DNA from: Palsa-295 sp963785585
GTDB taxonomy: Bacteria; Acidobacteriota; Terriglobia; Acidiferrales; UBA7541
NCBI GenBank assembly: GCA_963785585.1
Contig: CAWAVW010000004.1
Location: forward strand, 1,674,001-1,738,000
Direction of reading: 5' to 3'
DNA length: 64,000 bases
The notes beneath the pieces are model-generated. The model made no database searches. It saw nothing but the letters and a program-made list of their open reading frames with translations, and was not told the DNA's origin. The position numbers were made by a program, and so were the translations under genes. Shown here in pieces: positions 9,026 to 17,289 of this stretch; the first letter of the stretch is position 1, and each line of letters begins with the position of its first letter.

Positions 9026-9472
9026 TCACTGCCCGGCCGGCGGCAGCGAACGCAAGTACGCGATGATCGCTACCGCGTCTTCGTGATTCATGTGGTAGAT
9101 GTGCATCGGCGGACGAATCGCAATTCCATTCGGGCCGATGCCCTTCTCGAAGATCTTGTAGCCGTCCTGATCGGAATAGCCCGTGAATCCCGCGAGCGCC
9201 GGCGCGTTCATCGCCCAGTTGGACGTGTGATGCACCGGCATGATCCACACCGCCGCACCCTGCATCCACCGTGAATCATCCTCGTTGCCTTGCGAATCGC
9301 GAGGCGTGTGGCATTCCTGGCACTTCGCTACCTCGGTCACCAAATATTTACCCCGCGCCACGGTCTTCTCGTGATCGGGCGCCACGGTCTTCTGCGGCGC
9401 TACCGTCGAAGCCGCTAACGCCGCGCCCAGCAACGCCACCGCACACACTGCCATTCGGGATATCGATTGCAT
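9026..9472 (-). CDS. Secreted c-type cytochrome
   Basis: A 148-residue exported protein. Residues 1-21 form a signal peptide. One haem-binding site, CQECH, lies at residues 51-55, following GKYLVTEVAKCQECHTPRD, which is typical of class I cytochromes associated with periplasmic dehydrogenases. A methionine ligand could be in the PPMHIYHM segment near residue 120. It ends with AIIAYLRSLPP, a usual last helix. Likely an electron carrier in the periplasm. No dehydrogenase partner is adjacent. Confidence 0.85.
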   Translation of the reverse strand: MQSISRMAVCAVALLGAALAASTVAPQKTVAPDHEKTVARGKYLVTEVAKCQECHTPRDSQGNEDDSRWMQGAAVWIMPVHHTSNWAMNAPALAGFTGYSDQDGYKIFEKGIGPNGIAIRPPMHIYHMNHEDAVAIIAYLRSLPPAGQ

Positions 9473-9642
9473 CGGCTTTCCGCCTCTAATTTCAGTTATT
9501 TCGTCGCGTTCGACGCGCCGTAATACATCGCTTCTCCGGAATCATACAATACGCCACAACGCGCAGCCATCTGCTTTTCGTCTCCGTGTGCAGGCGTCGC
9601 GTGTTCACACAAACGACTCGACGACCCTTCGCTACGTAGTTG

Positions 9643-9712
9643 ATTTAAGGGCTATCCGTCACGCGTATTCAGCAGTTCCCTGTATGGACGCTCCACCAAC
9701 TCGCCCTTAAAA
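9643..9712. promoter_or_regulatory. 9-bp inverted repeat in the leader of the 9755 gene
   Basis: TTTAAGGGC at 9644-9652 and GCCCTTAAA at 9703-9711 are perfect inverted arms separated by 50 bases, about 40 bases before the start codon at 9755. The gap 9473-9754 holds no gene that I can see. The arms could be an operator or the base of a leader stem; there is no direct evidence. Confidence 0.3.
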
Positions 9713-9754
9713 TTTTAGAGTTCTCTTATTCAATCGTCATTTGCGGAGGTTCGA

Positions 9755-10276
9755 ATGTCTGCAATCGAATACGGCAGCACGTACTGGGGCGTAGTGCTTC
9801 AGAGCTTGGATCCGAATATTCCCGGAGAAACCGTCCATCTTCACGCCGATGCCATGAAAATCGACCCTACCGGAGCGCTTACGTTTACGAGTGTCGGCCG
9901 GCGACCTGCCGGCACATGGCCCCCGGGGCTTCCCGCTCCCGCGGATTCCGCGACCAATAAATCAATCGGCTCAAACGGCGCGGCATCCTCTCCGTCAGCG
10001 GGATCAAATGCGTCGGAATCGAGCGACAAGGATTCCGACCAGGGTGCAAACCATTCCGCGGGAGCCGGCGACTCAAAAAAACCGAAAGCCGACACCGCTC
10101 CAGGCACGGTTTACGTCGCGTTTGCACCCGGCACCTGGAAAACTGTTTACGCCGCGAAGTTGCAAGACGGCGCGCCCGCTGCTATCGAACACTGGTCCAC
10201 GCTCGACGGCAAACAAGCCTTGCCCGAGCTGACGCCGGCAAATTCCGGCGCATCCGGACAACCTCAACAATCCTGA
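9755..10276 (+). CDS. Hypothetical protein with Ser/Gly/Asp-rich middle
   Basis: A 173-residue protein that I do not recognise. The ATG follows a good GGAGG site. Residues 1-50 look ordered and beta-rich (YGSTYWGVVLQSL, HLHADAMKIDPTG); residues 55-115 are a low-complexity, disordered-looking stretch rich in S, G, A and D; residues 115-150 are again ordered (TVYVAFAPGTWKTVYAAKL). It has no signal peptide or membrane segment. Codon use looks like its neighbours, so I take it as a real gene. Confidence 0.6.
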   Translation: MSAIEYGSTYWGVVLQSLDPNIPGETVHLHADAMKIDPTGALTFTSVGRRPAGTWPPGLPAPADSATNKSIGSNGAASSPSAGSNASESSDKDSDQGANHSAGAGDSKKPKADTAPGTVYVAFAPGTWKTVYAAKLQDGAPAAIEHWSTLDGKQALPELTPANSGASGQPQQS

Positions 10277-10322
10277 AATTTTGAACCGGGAAGCACATCC
10301 AGGCGAGGCATCACGCGCGCGC

Positions 10323-10922
10323 CTATGGCAGTTCTTCTAGGATCTTGGCTAGCCGCGCACCGAACGCAGTTCCTTGCGTCGCCTGTTTTTGCGGGTCGCC
10401 AAAGTATGGATCCACGAACGGAGCGCCCTTGTCCAGTATCAACCGGTCGCCCCATCCGATGAGCCCAAACAATCGAATCAGTTCCCGGGTCTGGGCCCCG
10501 ATGGGCACGATATAGCTCGGCTGCAGCGAGTATTGCACGCGTTTCATCACCGTCGGAGCCAGACGGCGCAACGCGCTGGTCAATTCCCCGTCTCCGGCAC
10601 ACGGGCATTCCACCCCGTAGCTGACGAAAAATCCTTTCCGGCGAAATTCCATCAGCAAGGTATCTTCCCGCGCCGCTACGCCCGGTTCGCTGCCTACCGC
10701 CTTCACCAATTCGTCGAAATACGAACGCGACGAAACCGATCGAGCCGTACGCTCCTTCCCCGCGGAGTAAAAGAAGTCTTCCACCCTCGCCGGAGGACAA
10801 GCGTCCAGAAACAACACCTTGATCTGCGCCGGTCGGTATCGGGACGCCAGTTCAATTCGTTCGTTGCGGCTTTTTACGTGCGCTTCGTCCGCGCGCAGAC
10901 CGCAACCATCGCATACCGGCAT
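10323..10922 (-). CDS. Conserved hypothetical, possible uracil-DNA-glycosylase-like fold
   Basis: A 199-residue protein. The ATG at 10922 is preceded by GGGAGG; the open frame runs 145 codons further upstream but that part is out-of-frame with the next gene and looks non-coding. It begins MPVCDGCGL, a CxxC knuckle. The strand KVLFLDACPP, the YGVECPC block and PSYIVPIGAQTRELIRLF recall the strand and loop order of uracil-DNA-glycosylase-like proteins, but no catalytic motif is clear, so this is a weak suggestion. It forms a probable pair with the gene at 11027. Confidence 0.6.
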   Translation of the reverse strand: MPVCDGCGLRADEAHVKSRNERIELASRYRPAQIKVLFLDACPPARVEDFFYSAGKERTARSVSSRSYFDELVKAVGSEPGVAAREDTLLMEFRRKGFFVSYGVECPCAGDGELTSALRRLAPTVMKRVQYSLQPSYIVPIGAQTRELIRLFGLIGWGDRLILDKGAPFVDPYFGDPQKQATQGTAFGARLAKILEELP

Positions 10923-11026
10923 TCCGATTCCTCCCAAGGGTGGGTTTTTCTTGCCGGAAAGAATCGCACGACAACCGCCGAAGGGCAACTCGTTTCCGGC
11001 AAACGTACCGGCGCCGTGGATTCTAG

Positions 11027-11524
11027 TTAATCGTTTATGTGTTGCATTTTCGCCAATAATTCGGAAGCCGCCGGATGCGTACCGATTCCCCGCGCCGGCA
11101 AATAATCGTAAATCAAATGGCGGAGCGGGTTCGTCCACGGATGCGCAGCGTCCACGTGCCCGCGGCAGCGCAACACATCGCCGTCTCGCACAATCTGAAA
11201 ATGCAGCGACGGCGCTCCTTCGCTGCGGAACCAGCAAGTATCTCCCGCCCTCACACTGCGCTTCAATCGCATCGCGCTCGATTGGTTGGCCCGGAGCGCA
11301 ATCTCGTCGAGAGCCGTTTCCGCGCCGAGCACAAGATCGCACTCGTACGAGACCCAATGGCCGTCGCCGATCGAAATCGCAAGCGTTTCATCGCGGATCA
11401 GCCGCCGCAGTCCCGCGCGCTCAAGCAACCGCCGAACCAGATGCTCCGCGCAGGATCGTTCGCCGTCCGCGGATCGGAGCGCGTCGAGCTCACCTCGGAT
11501 GGCATTCGAGTGGAAATAGGTCAC
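11027..11524 (-). CDS. Hypothetical protein
   Basis: A 165-residue soluble protein of unknown function, on the same strand as and 104 bases before the gene at 10323. It starts MTYFHSNAIRGELDALRSAD, has a predicted helical N-terminal third and a beta-rich middle (ISIGDGHWVSYECDLVLG), and ends in HPAASELLAKMQHIND. No motif that I know is present. Coding nature is supported by length, codon bias and the adjacent co-directional gene. Confidence 0.55.
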   Translation of the reverse strand: MTYFHSNAIRGELDALRSADGERSCAEHLVRRLLERAGLRRLIRDETLAISIGDGHWVSYECDLVLGAETALDEIALRANQSSAMRLKRSVRAGDTCWFRSEGAPSLHFQIVRDGDVLRCRGHVDAAHPWTNPLRHLIYDYLPARGIGTHPAASELLAKMQHIND

Positions 11525-11560
11525 GGGGCAGGTCGAAACACAGAGGAAATCTCGAGCCGG

Positions 11561-12265
11561 TTAATGCGTACGCGTCACGTGCGATCCCGCCGTCACCGGC
11601 AGATACCGAGGCTCCGCCAAACTCCGCGTCCTCACCGCATGGTGGCGTTCGGCAAAATGCTTCTGCGCACGGCGTCCCCACGTTCGCACGAAATAATAAT
11701 TCAGCGTTCCCGCTGCGCCGGCGCTCAGCACCGGGATCAACCGGCCGCTCCACTTTTCCGCGACTTCCGAACCGATCTTCACCGCGATCCGGTCGATAAT
11801 CCGCGGCACGATCTTTTCGATCGCCTGTTTTTCCAGGAACTCTCGTCCCATATCGAGTCCCGCCGCGCTCGCCGCCGCCAGCCACAGTTCCTGCGTTTCT
11901 TCTTCCGTGGTGTACTCGAATCCGTATATCAGGCTCAGCCGGTGCAGCATCCTCACGGTAATCGCCGACAAAATTCCTGCGTCCGGCAAGATCGTCATTA
12001 AGCCGCCGAGCCCCAGCCCCGTGCCCTCAATCGCCGCCATCCGCGAAGCCGAACGTATAATTCTGTCCGCGTGGTGTTTCACCACTCTCTCGTCCAGGCG
12101 GAACATGTCGCTCCACGTGCTGATCGGCAGCCGGTGTGCCCGCCGCATTTGTTCGAGATACTTCTGCGGGTCCAGCTGCACGCCGTGGTACGCCCGCGTC
12201 AACCCGCGACGCAGGCCCGATTGAAACATCGATGTCAGCAGCGACTGTTGTTTTCGGCGTGGCAT
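11561..12265 (-). CDS. EcsC family protein
   Basis: A 234-residue protein with the EcsC-type pattern: the glycine-rich hydrophobic segment EGTGLGLGGLMTILPDAG, then helices with YGFEYTTEEETQ, and a second glycine/alanine-rich hairpin near PVLSAGAAGTLNYYFV followed by a basic tail. EcsC proteins are of unknown biochemical function; the two hydrophobic hairpins suggest membrane contact. I chose MPRRKQQSLL at 12265, since the upstream 58 codons overlap the leader of the divergent gene and are not conserved-looking. Confidence 0.75.
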   Translation of the reverse strand: MPRRKQQSLLTSMFQSGLRRGLTRAYHGVQLDPQKYLEQMRRAHRLPISTWSDMFRLDERVVKHHADRIIRSASRMAAIEGTGLGLGGLMTILPDAGILSAITVRMLHRLSLIYGFEYTTEEETQELWLAAASAAGLDMGREFLEKQAIEKIVPRIIDRIAVKIGSEVAEKWSGRLIPVLSAGAAGTLNYYFVRTWGRRAQKHFAERHHAVRTRSLAEPRYLPVTAGSHVTRTH

Positions 12266-12431
12266 AGTCTTTAGATGCGCGGCATCGAGCGTTGGATTGC
12301 CCCGGGAACCCGCACTCTCACCGAAGCATAACAGGATTCCGGTCTCGCGGCGCCTTCGCGCATCCGATTGTGCACGCCAGGCTGTTTCGCGCGTTGCCCG
12401 GCGCGCCGTTTGGCTTATACTCTCGTCCGCC

Positions 12432-13442
12432 ATGATCAATTCCCTTCACGCCAAAATCGGCCTCGCCCTTATTTCACTCTTCGCGTTACCGGTATTTTTC
12501 GCTTCCGATGGAACGCAAACCTCCAAGGGCGACGGCTACGCCGAGTATTCCACCGCCGCGAGCGCTCCCGCCCAATTCCACCCACCAACCTTCGGCCTGG
12601 TGATGCTCGGGGGCCACGGCGATGTGGACGAAGCCAACAGATTCCTGTGCGACCATTCCGGCGGCGGAAAAATCGTCGTCCTCAGCGCCAGCGGTGAAGC
12701 GGAATACAACGACGACTTTCACAACGCCTGCCCGGCAAACTCGGTGACCACTCTCGTCATCACCTCGCGCAACGGTGGCATGAGTCCTTTCGTCGCTTCG
12801 CAACTGCATTCGGCCAGCGCCATCTTCATTTCCGGCGGCGATCAATCGAATTACGTGAAATTCTGGTCCGGCACTCCGGTACAAACCGAAATTAATCAGG
12901 CCATCGCGCGCGGCGTTCCGATCGGCGGCATCAGCGCCGGCCTCGCCGTCGAGGGCCAGTTCGTTTTCTCCTCGATGCTCGACACGATTACCACTCCTGA
13001 AGCCCTGGCCGATCCGTACGATCCGCACCTCACGCTCGAACGGGATTTTCTCGCGATTCCAATTCTTCGCGGCGTCATTACCGACAGCCACTTTTCCGCG
13101 CGCCAGCGAATGGGCCGTTCGATGGCCTTCATGTCGCGCATCGTTCAGGACGGCTGGGCGGCCCAGGTTCGCGACATCGGCATCGACGAAACGACCGCCG
13201 TGCTCGTCGAAGCCGACGGCAAAGCGCGCGTCGTGGGCCGGAATGCCGCGTACTTTTTCACGCTCGACCACAAACCCGAAGAGTGCGTTGCGAAAAAACC
13301 TCTCACCGTGCGGAATATTAAGGCCTTCAAAGTCCAGGCCGGCGCCAACGCGACCGTCGATTTGAAAACCTGGTCGAGTCCGGCGGCAGAAGCGCTCAAC
13401 GTGGACGTAGTCGCCGGAAAACTATCGGTGACGACTCCGTAG
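12432..13442 (+). CDS. Secreted cyanophycinase-like serine peptidase (S51)
   Basis: A 336-residue protein with a signal peptide (residues 1-24, MINSLHAKIGLALISLFA...). The S51 pattern follows: GLVMLGGHGDVDEA, the ISGGDQSNYVKFW block and the nucleophile elbow GGISAGLAVEG, with TDSHFSARQRMGR downstream. Cyanophycinases split the Asp-Arg polymer cyanophycin; exported forms are known in non-cyanobacteria and may act on scavenged polymer or other beta-linked peptides. I chose the ATG at 12432; an earlier in-frame start would place an Arg-rich tail before the signal peptide. Confidence 0.85.
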   Translation: MINSLHAKIGLALISLFALPVFFASDGTQTSKGDGYAEYSTAASAPAQFHPPTFGLVMLGGHGDVDEANRFLCDHSGGGKIVVLSASGEAEYNDDFHNACPANSVTTLVITSRNGGMSPFVASQLHSASAIFISGGDQSNYVKFWSGTPVQTEINQAIARGVPIGGISAGLAVEGQFVFSSMLDTITTPEALADPYDPHLTLERDFLAIPILRGVITDSHFSARQRMGRSMAFMSRIVQDGWAAQVRDIGIDETTAVLVEADGKARVVGRNAAYFFTLDHKPEECVAKKPLTVRNIKAFKVQAGANATVDLKTWSSPAAEALNVDVVAGKLSVTTP

Positions 13443-13457
13443 GCCCTGCGCGCCGCG

Positions 13458-14096
13458 CTAGGATCGCAATTTCCTGGGACCGCTCACAAACACGCTGCCG
13501 CGCTCGTAAAACCGCAGCACGCGGTCCGCATCTTTCGTAATTCCGATCCGCACGCTTTCGCCCAGCTCTCCGCGCCGTCGTACCGCCGTCCCCAGCCAGA
13601 GCGCGCCGCCGGCCGTTAAATCCATTCCGTCGAGGCCGCGGTCGATTCGAAACGCCTCCGCCAAACGGCCTGGTCCTCGCGCGATGTCCTCCATCCGCAG
13701 AATCGCTCGATGCTTGCGCATTTCGTCGATTCCTTCGAGAGGCTCAACCGCGCGAAGCAATACGCCCTCGCCCACTCCGTCGCGGTTCCCCGAAACGTTC
13801 AGCATGAAATGATTTCCGTAAATGAAGTACACGTACGCGTGACCGCGATCGAGAAACAACGACCGGTTTCGCGGCGTCTCGCCCCGAAAACTGTGCGCCG
13901 CTGCATCCCCTACCAAATACGCTTCGGTCTCCACGATTCGACCGGCGAGCCGTGTGCCCCGCAAATCGTGCACCAGCGTCTTGCCGATCAGAAATCGCGC
14001 CAGAGCCACTGTGCGGAGCGGCAGCTCGCGTCTCGTCAGCCTTCGAATTTCCGGTTTCGCCGATTTCATCGTCACAGGCGTGTAAGGCGTCTGCAT
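13458..14096 (-). CDS. 3-methyladenine DNA glycosylase (AAG/MPG type)
   Basis: A 212-residue alkyladenine DNA glycosylase that removes alkylated purines in base-excision repair. Clear blocks: LARFLIGKTLVHDLRG, GRIVETEAYLVGDAAAHS (the Glu in ETEAY is catalytic in the family), TPRNRSLFLDRGHAYVYFIYG and ARGPGRLAEAFRI. Length is usual. It converges on the cyanophycinase-like gene 15 bases away. A second alkylation-repair enzyme, AlkD-like, is found at 45546. Confidence 0.92.
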   Translation of the reverse strand: MQTPYTPVTMKSAKPEIRRLTRRELPLRTVALARFLIGKTLVHDLRGTRLAGRIVETEAYLVGDAAAHSFRGETPRNRSLFLDRGHAYVYFIYGNHFMLNVSGNRDGVGEGVLLRAVEPLEGIDEMRKHRAILRMEDIARGPGRLAEAFRIDRGLDGMDLTAGGALWLGTAVRRRGELGESVRIGITKDADRVLRFYERGSVFVSGPRKLRS

Positions 14097-14210
14097 TGCG
14101 AAAATCGCACGGGTGCGCGACGTTGACTTACCGCCGCGCCCAACTTACTATTTCCGAGCTTAATAGACTTCTTCGATGTCTTGGACGCCGATTCTCACAG
14201 GAGGCGCACC

Positions 14211-14495
14211 GTGGAAGATTGGCAGTATGCGCAGGCGGATCGCGCGGAGGAACTCGCTCAGCTCCATTACTTTTCGATGGTCAAGCACGAGCACGGCAAG
14301 GAAATCCCGTTCGTCATTACCGTCAAGGAGTTCGCCATCGCTCCCCGCGGCCAGCACCTCCGCTTTTTTGCGGAAGCCGACAAGCAAGTGAACCAAAATG
14401 CTGCCGCGATCCTTCCTTCCGGCTGGGGCGATTCCATCCTCAAAGCGCTTTCGGACTGCATGCGCATGATCCGCCAGTTCCCGTTCGAGGGATAG
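14211..14495 (+). CDS. Small hypothetical protein
   Basis: A 94-residue protein of unknown function. GTG at 14211 follows CAGGAGG by 6 bases, the strongest ribosome site nearby, so I prefer it over a TTG 30 bases upstream. The sequence (VEDWQYAQADRAEELAQLH..., HGKEIPFVITVKEFAIAP, RQFPFEG) looks like a compact alpha/beta domain. No membrane segment. Downstream lies the STAS gene, same strand, 124 bases away. Confidence 0.65.
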   Translation: MEDWQYAQADRAEELAQLHYFSMVKHEHGKEIPFVITVKEFAIAPRGQHLRFFAEADKQVNQNAAAILPSGWGDSILKALSDCMRMIRQFPFEG

Positions 14496-14619
14496 CGCGC
14501 TCAATGTTTCGCCGCCCGGCCGCTGTCGTCGGTTTCGCTTGACGGCCTCTACCCGGCAATGTAGTTTGCATTCGCTACCGTTTCCGGATCGCATTCTCAC
14601 AAACGAGGAACCGCGGACC

Positions 14620-14991
14620 GTGCTCCTGAACAGCAAACAAAACCATCCGGGCGTCGCCGTTCTGGAATTGAGCGGCCGCCTGCAGATGGGCGCCGACTGC
14701 AAGCGCCTCGAACAGGAAATCGATCGCTTGCTCGAAAAGAAGGATCATTTCGTGATTCTCGAAATGGCCGGCGTCGATCACATCGACAGCGCCTTCGTGG
14801 GCCAGATCGTCAAATCCTTCACCCGCCTCTCGAAATCCGGCGGAGCCCTCCGCCTCGCCGGCGTCAAAGGCATGGCAGACGGCGTCCTGCGAATGACGCA
14901 GGTAAATCGCGTGATCCCGATGTTTGCGAACGTGGAACATGCCCTCAAGGATTTCCCTCCTCCCGCCGCAGGACCCGCCGTAACCCCCTGA
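14620..14991 (+). CDS. STAS domain protein (anti-sigma factor antagonist type)
   Basis: A 123-residue single STAS domain: VAVLELSGRLQMG at residues 15-27, then HFVILEMAGVDHIDSAFVGQIV with the serine that partner kinases phosphorylate in SpoIIAA-like proteins, and GGALRLAGVKG. Such proteins switch anti-sigma factors or other partners by phosphorylation. No kinase/anti-sigma gene is adjacent. The GTG at 14620 follows GAGGA. The C-terminus is Pro/Ala-rich. Confidence 0.85.
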   Translation: MLLNSKQNHPGVAVLELSGRLQMGADCKRLEQEIDRLLEKKDHFVILEMAGVDHIDSAFVGQIVKSFTRLSKSGGALRLAGVKGMADGVLRMTQVNRVIPMFANVEHALKDFPPPAAGPAVTP

Positions 14992-15099
14992 ACCACCCGG
15001 TTGTTACATTCTAGTACGCTCGTTCTATAGCGCGTCCCGCCCGCCCTCCCTACACTTCTGTTCAGGGCCCCTGCAGTTTTTCGGCATGGAGAACACGGA

Positions 15100-15450
15100 A
15101 TGGCGACGCAAACTCAATTCTCGGCAACCGGGCTCCTCAACGGCCACAAGGCCAAGTCGCCTGCAGAGGCGCGCCGCCGCCCGCGGCTGAAGATTTCCCT
15201 TCCGCTCGAAGTCCGCCCATTTGACGCCCGCTTCGCTGAAATTGTAGACGTCGGTGAAGTCATTGATTTCACGAGAGATGGGCTCTATTTCGCTACCAGC
15301 ATGCCGCACTACTTTGTCGGAATGCGTCTGCTCGTCACCTTCCCCTTCGGCGAAAAAGTCGCTGCCCACAAGAAGTTTTTGGGCTCCATCGTTCGACTGG
15401 AAGACCGTCCGAACGGCACCGTCGGCGTCGCCGTACGGTTCGTTTTGTAA
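15100..15450 (+). CDS. PilZ domain protein 1
   Basis: A 116-residue protein. From residue 26 it has a PilZ-like arrangement: RRRPRLKISLPLEV (an RxxxR-like arginine cluster), GEVIDFTRDGLYFAT in place of the D/NxSxxG motif, and a beta-barrel ending FLGSIVRLEDRPNGTVGVAVRF. PilZ domains bind cyclic di-GMP; here the second motif reads DFTRDG rather than DxSxxG, so binding is likely but altered. It may act as a small c-di-GMP adaptor. A second PilZ gene follows 200 bases later. Confidence 0.8.
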   Translation: MATQTQFSATGLLNGHKAKSPAEARRRPRLKISLPLEVRPFDARFAEIVDVGEVIDFTRDGLYFATSMPHYFVGMRLLVTFPFGEKVAAHKKFLGSIVRLEDRPNGTVGVAVRFVL

Positions 15451-15650
15451 CCGTTCCTGAATCACATTGAGTCGAGCGATGCATCCCGCGCGCTTCGGTC
15501 GAACAGGGCATGATTTTCCCGAACTAGGCAAATTTTGCAGGGTGTCTGCAATTTCACCGTACCGTAACAGTGCCTAAACCTCCTGTTATCAATCACTAGA
15601 TTCGCCGATCCATTGGCCATCTTTATGCATCCCATGAGTGGGGGTGCAGA

Positions 15651-15992
15651 ATGGGTGAACGTCGTAAGGCTCGCCGCTACGAAGTCTTTCTGCCTGTCCA
15701 GGTCTGCTTTGCCGGCATGCGCCCGATCACCTACCATACCGGCCAGCTCCGCGATGTCTCCCGCTCGGGCATATACTTCCACTCCCTGGTCCCCATTGAG
15801 CCCGGCACAGCCCTCGAGCTGACTTTTTCGCTTCCGGCCGAGCGAGGCAGCGGCTCCTCAGTTTTAGTCCGCGCCAGCGCGAAGGCTCTTCGCGCGTCTG
15901 AATTTGCCGGCGAACTATCGCCGCTGTTTGCCGTAGCTGCCACGATCGACCGGCTCGATTTCGTTCGTCCCGTCGCCGCTCACGCTGCTTAA
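15651..15992 (+). CDS. PilZ domain protein 2
   Basis: A 113-residue PilZ protein. MGERRKARRYEVFLPVQV supplies the RRxxR arginine site at the very N-terminus, and RDVSRSGIYF is a full DxSxxG motif, so cyclic di-GMP binding is more likely than in the gene at 15100. The rest is a six-strand barrel. The 200-base gap before it contains an inverted TAACAG/CTGTTA pair near 15563-15585 and no gene. Confidence 0.88.
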   Translation: MGERRKARRYEVFLPVQVCFAGMRPITYHTGQLRDVSRSGIYFHSLVPIEPGTALELTFSLPAERGSGSSVLVRASAKALRASEFAGELSPLFAVAATIDRLDFVRPVAAHAA

Positions 15993-16115
15993 TCGCTCTT
16001 TTTCACCCGCCATTCCGTTCCACCAAGCGTTCGCCGTATTCGCTTCGTCCACCTTCATTCCCGGCGGTACAATCCGTTTGGCCGTTGCTCCGCTCCCGCA
16101 TGAAAGAGCGAATCC

Positions 16116-16457
16116 GTGAACCATTTCGCACAAAGTTCCTCGTCCTCGCGAATCTTACAGCTTGAACTGAGCGTTCTGCGAACGGTCTGCTCGCCGTGCG
16201 TCGATTCCTCATCGCTCCGCAATGCCTTCGCCCAGCTCGCTGAATATCCATGGCGGAATCCGGACCATCGCGTGGTGTTTGTTGCGGCGTTGCGGGAATT
16301 TAGAGACGCAGGAACAGTTACGCTCGCGGGCGTGGCAGCGCAAACCACACGTGCAGGATTTCCCGACATCGACTGGAAGACGTATTTCACCGGCGAGAAC
16401 AGTGTCGGAGACTTACTCGAGAATCGCGTCGCAGCGCTCCTGAACGATTCATCTTAA
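16116..16457 (+). CDS. Hypothetical protein
   Basis: A 113-residue protein of unknown function. The N-terminal 40 residues are Ser-rich and may be non-native if translation starts later. From residue 45 it looks folded: AEYPWRNPDHRVVFVAALREFRDAG, then TRAGFPDIDWKTYF and a final helix. Length and codon choice support a real gene, but the GTG start at 16116 is uncertain. Confidence 0.5.
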   Translation: MNHFAQSSSSSRILQLELSVLRTVCSPCVDSSSLRNAFAQLAEYPWRNPDHRVVFVAALREFRDAGTVTLAGVAAQTTRAGFPDIDWKTYFTGENSVGDLLENRVAALLNDSS

Positions 16458-16523
16458 TTCACCGAGCGGAAGCGAGCACCGCTCGCTGCCCATAGCTTCG
16501 GATGGAAGGAACAAAACAACGCG

Positions 16524-17180
16524 TCAGCGCAGCACAGACAAATCGAATTTCGCCTCGATCCGCTGGCCGTCAGGAGTGATCACCCGAATCGTGCTCGGCG
16601 CCGAGTCCACCGATTCCGGCGCGTAAGTCAGGTCCACTGCCGCGCCAATCGGCCAAACCGGACCGTTCTGGCTGTACACCGGCGGATAAATGAACCGTCC
16701 GCGTGTCGACTTCGGTTCGATTTCCTTGTCTTGGATCAGTTCGATTTTGAAATCTTGCCAGAAAGGCGGATAGTCCGGAGCCGCGTTCACTTGTCCGGCC
16801 ACCGATCCCGGCTGATACGTTTCCGTCAGCATGATCTGCACTTCCACGCGTACCGTCATGGCCTTTCCCTGGAAATCCTGCACCGCCGTCGGCGCGTTGT
16901 AATTCGAGGCCGCAGCCGAGTAGGCCGCGACCAGCGTAAACGGTGTGTCGATCGAAATCCGCGAAACAAACGGGCCGCTCGACGGAGGATCGAACTTGCG
17001 AACGTATTGCGCCAGAAAATCGGCGGAGGATTCGCTCTTGCTGCGTCCTAGAAAGTACGCGTCGCGGATATCTGTGGAAGAAAGGGGATATTGATACGCG
17101 GGCGCAGGAATCGAGAGCGCCCCAGCGAGCAGTACCAAGGCGGCTGCGGCGTACATCGCGGAGCGAGCGCCAAACCTCAT
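16524..17180 (-). CDS. Secreted hypothetical protein
   Basis: A 218-residue exported protein. MRFGARSAMYAAAALVLLAGALSIPAPA is a Sec signal peptide, and the ATG at 17180 follows GGGGAG. The mature part begins YQYPLSSTDIRDAYFLGRS and is beta-rich with a C-terminal TIRVITPDGQRIEAKFDL strand. No known domain. It lies 109 bases after the end of the esterase gene, on the same strand, so it could be at the distal end of that operon. Confidence 0.7.
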   Translation of the reverse strand: MRFGARSAMYAAAALVLLAGALSIPAPAYQYPLSSTDIRDAYFLGRSKSESSADFLAQYVRKFDPPSSGPFVSRISIDTPFTLVAAYSAAASNYNAPTAVQDFQGKAMTVRVEVQIMLTETYQPGSVAGQVNAAPDYPPFWQDFKIELIQDKEIEPKSTRGRFIYPPVYSQNGPVWPIGAAVDLTYAPESVDSAPSTIRVITPDGQRIEAKFDLSVLR

Positions 17181-17289
17181 CAGCAACTCCCCAGGAGATA
17201 GAACCCGTGGCCTCTCGCCATGCGGGCCCCGGCCGCGGCTATTCCCTTCGGAGTGAAATACCACAAATCGTCACGCCCGGCTCAGAATT

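Noticed and set aside
10923..11357. 145-codon upstream extension of the 10323 gene
   Set aside because: Strong GGGAGG site before the ATG at 10922; the extension overlaps the 11027 gene and lacks protein-like composition.
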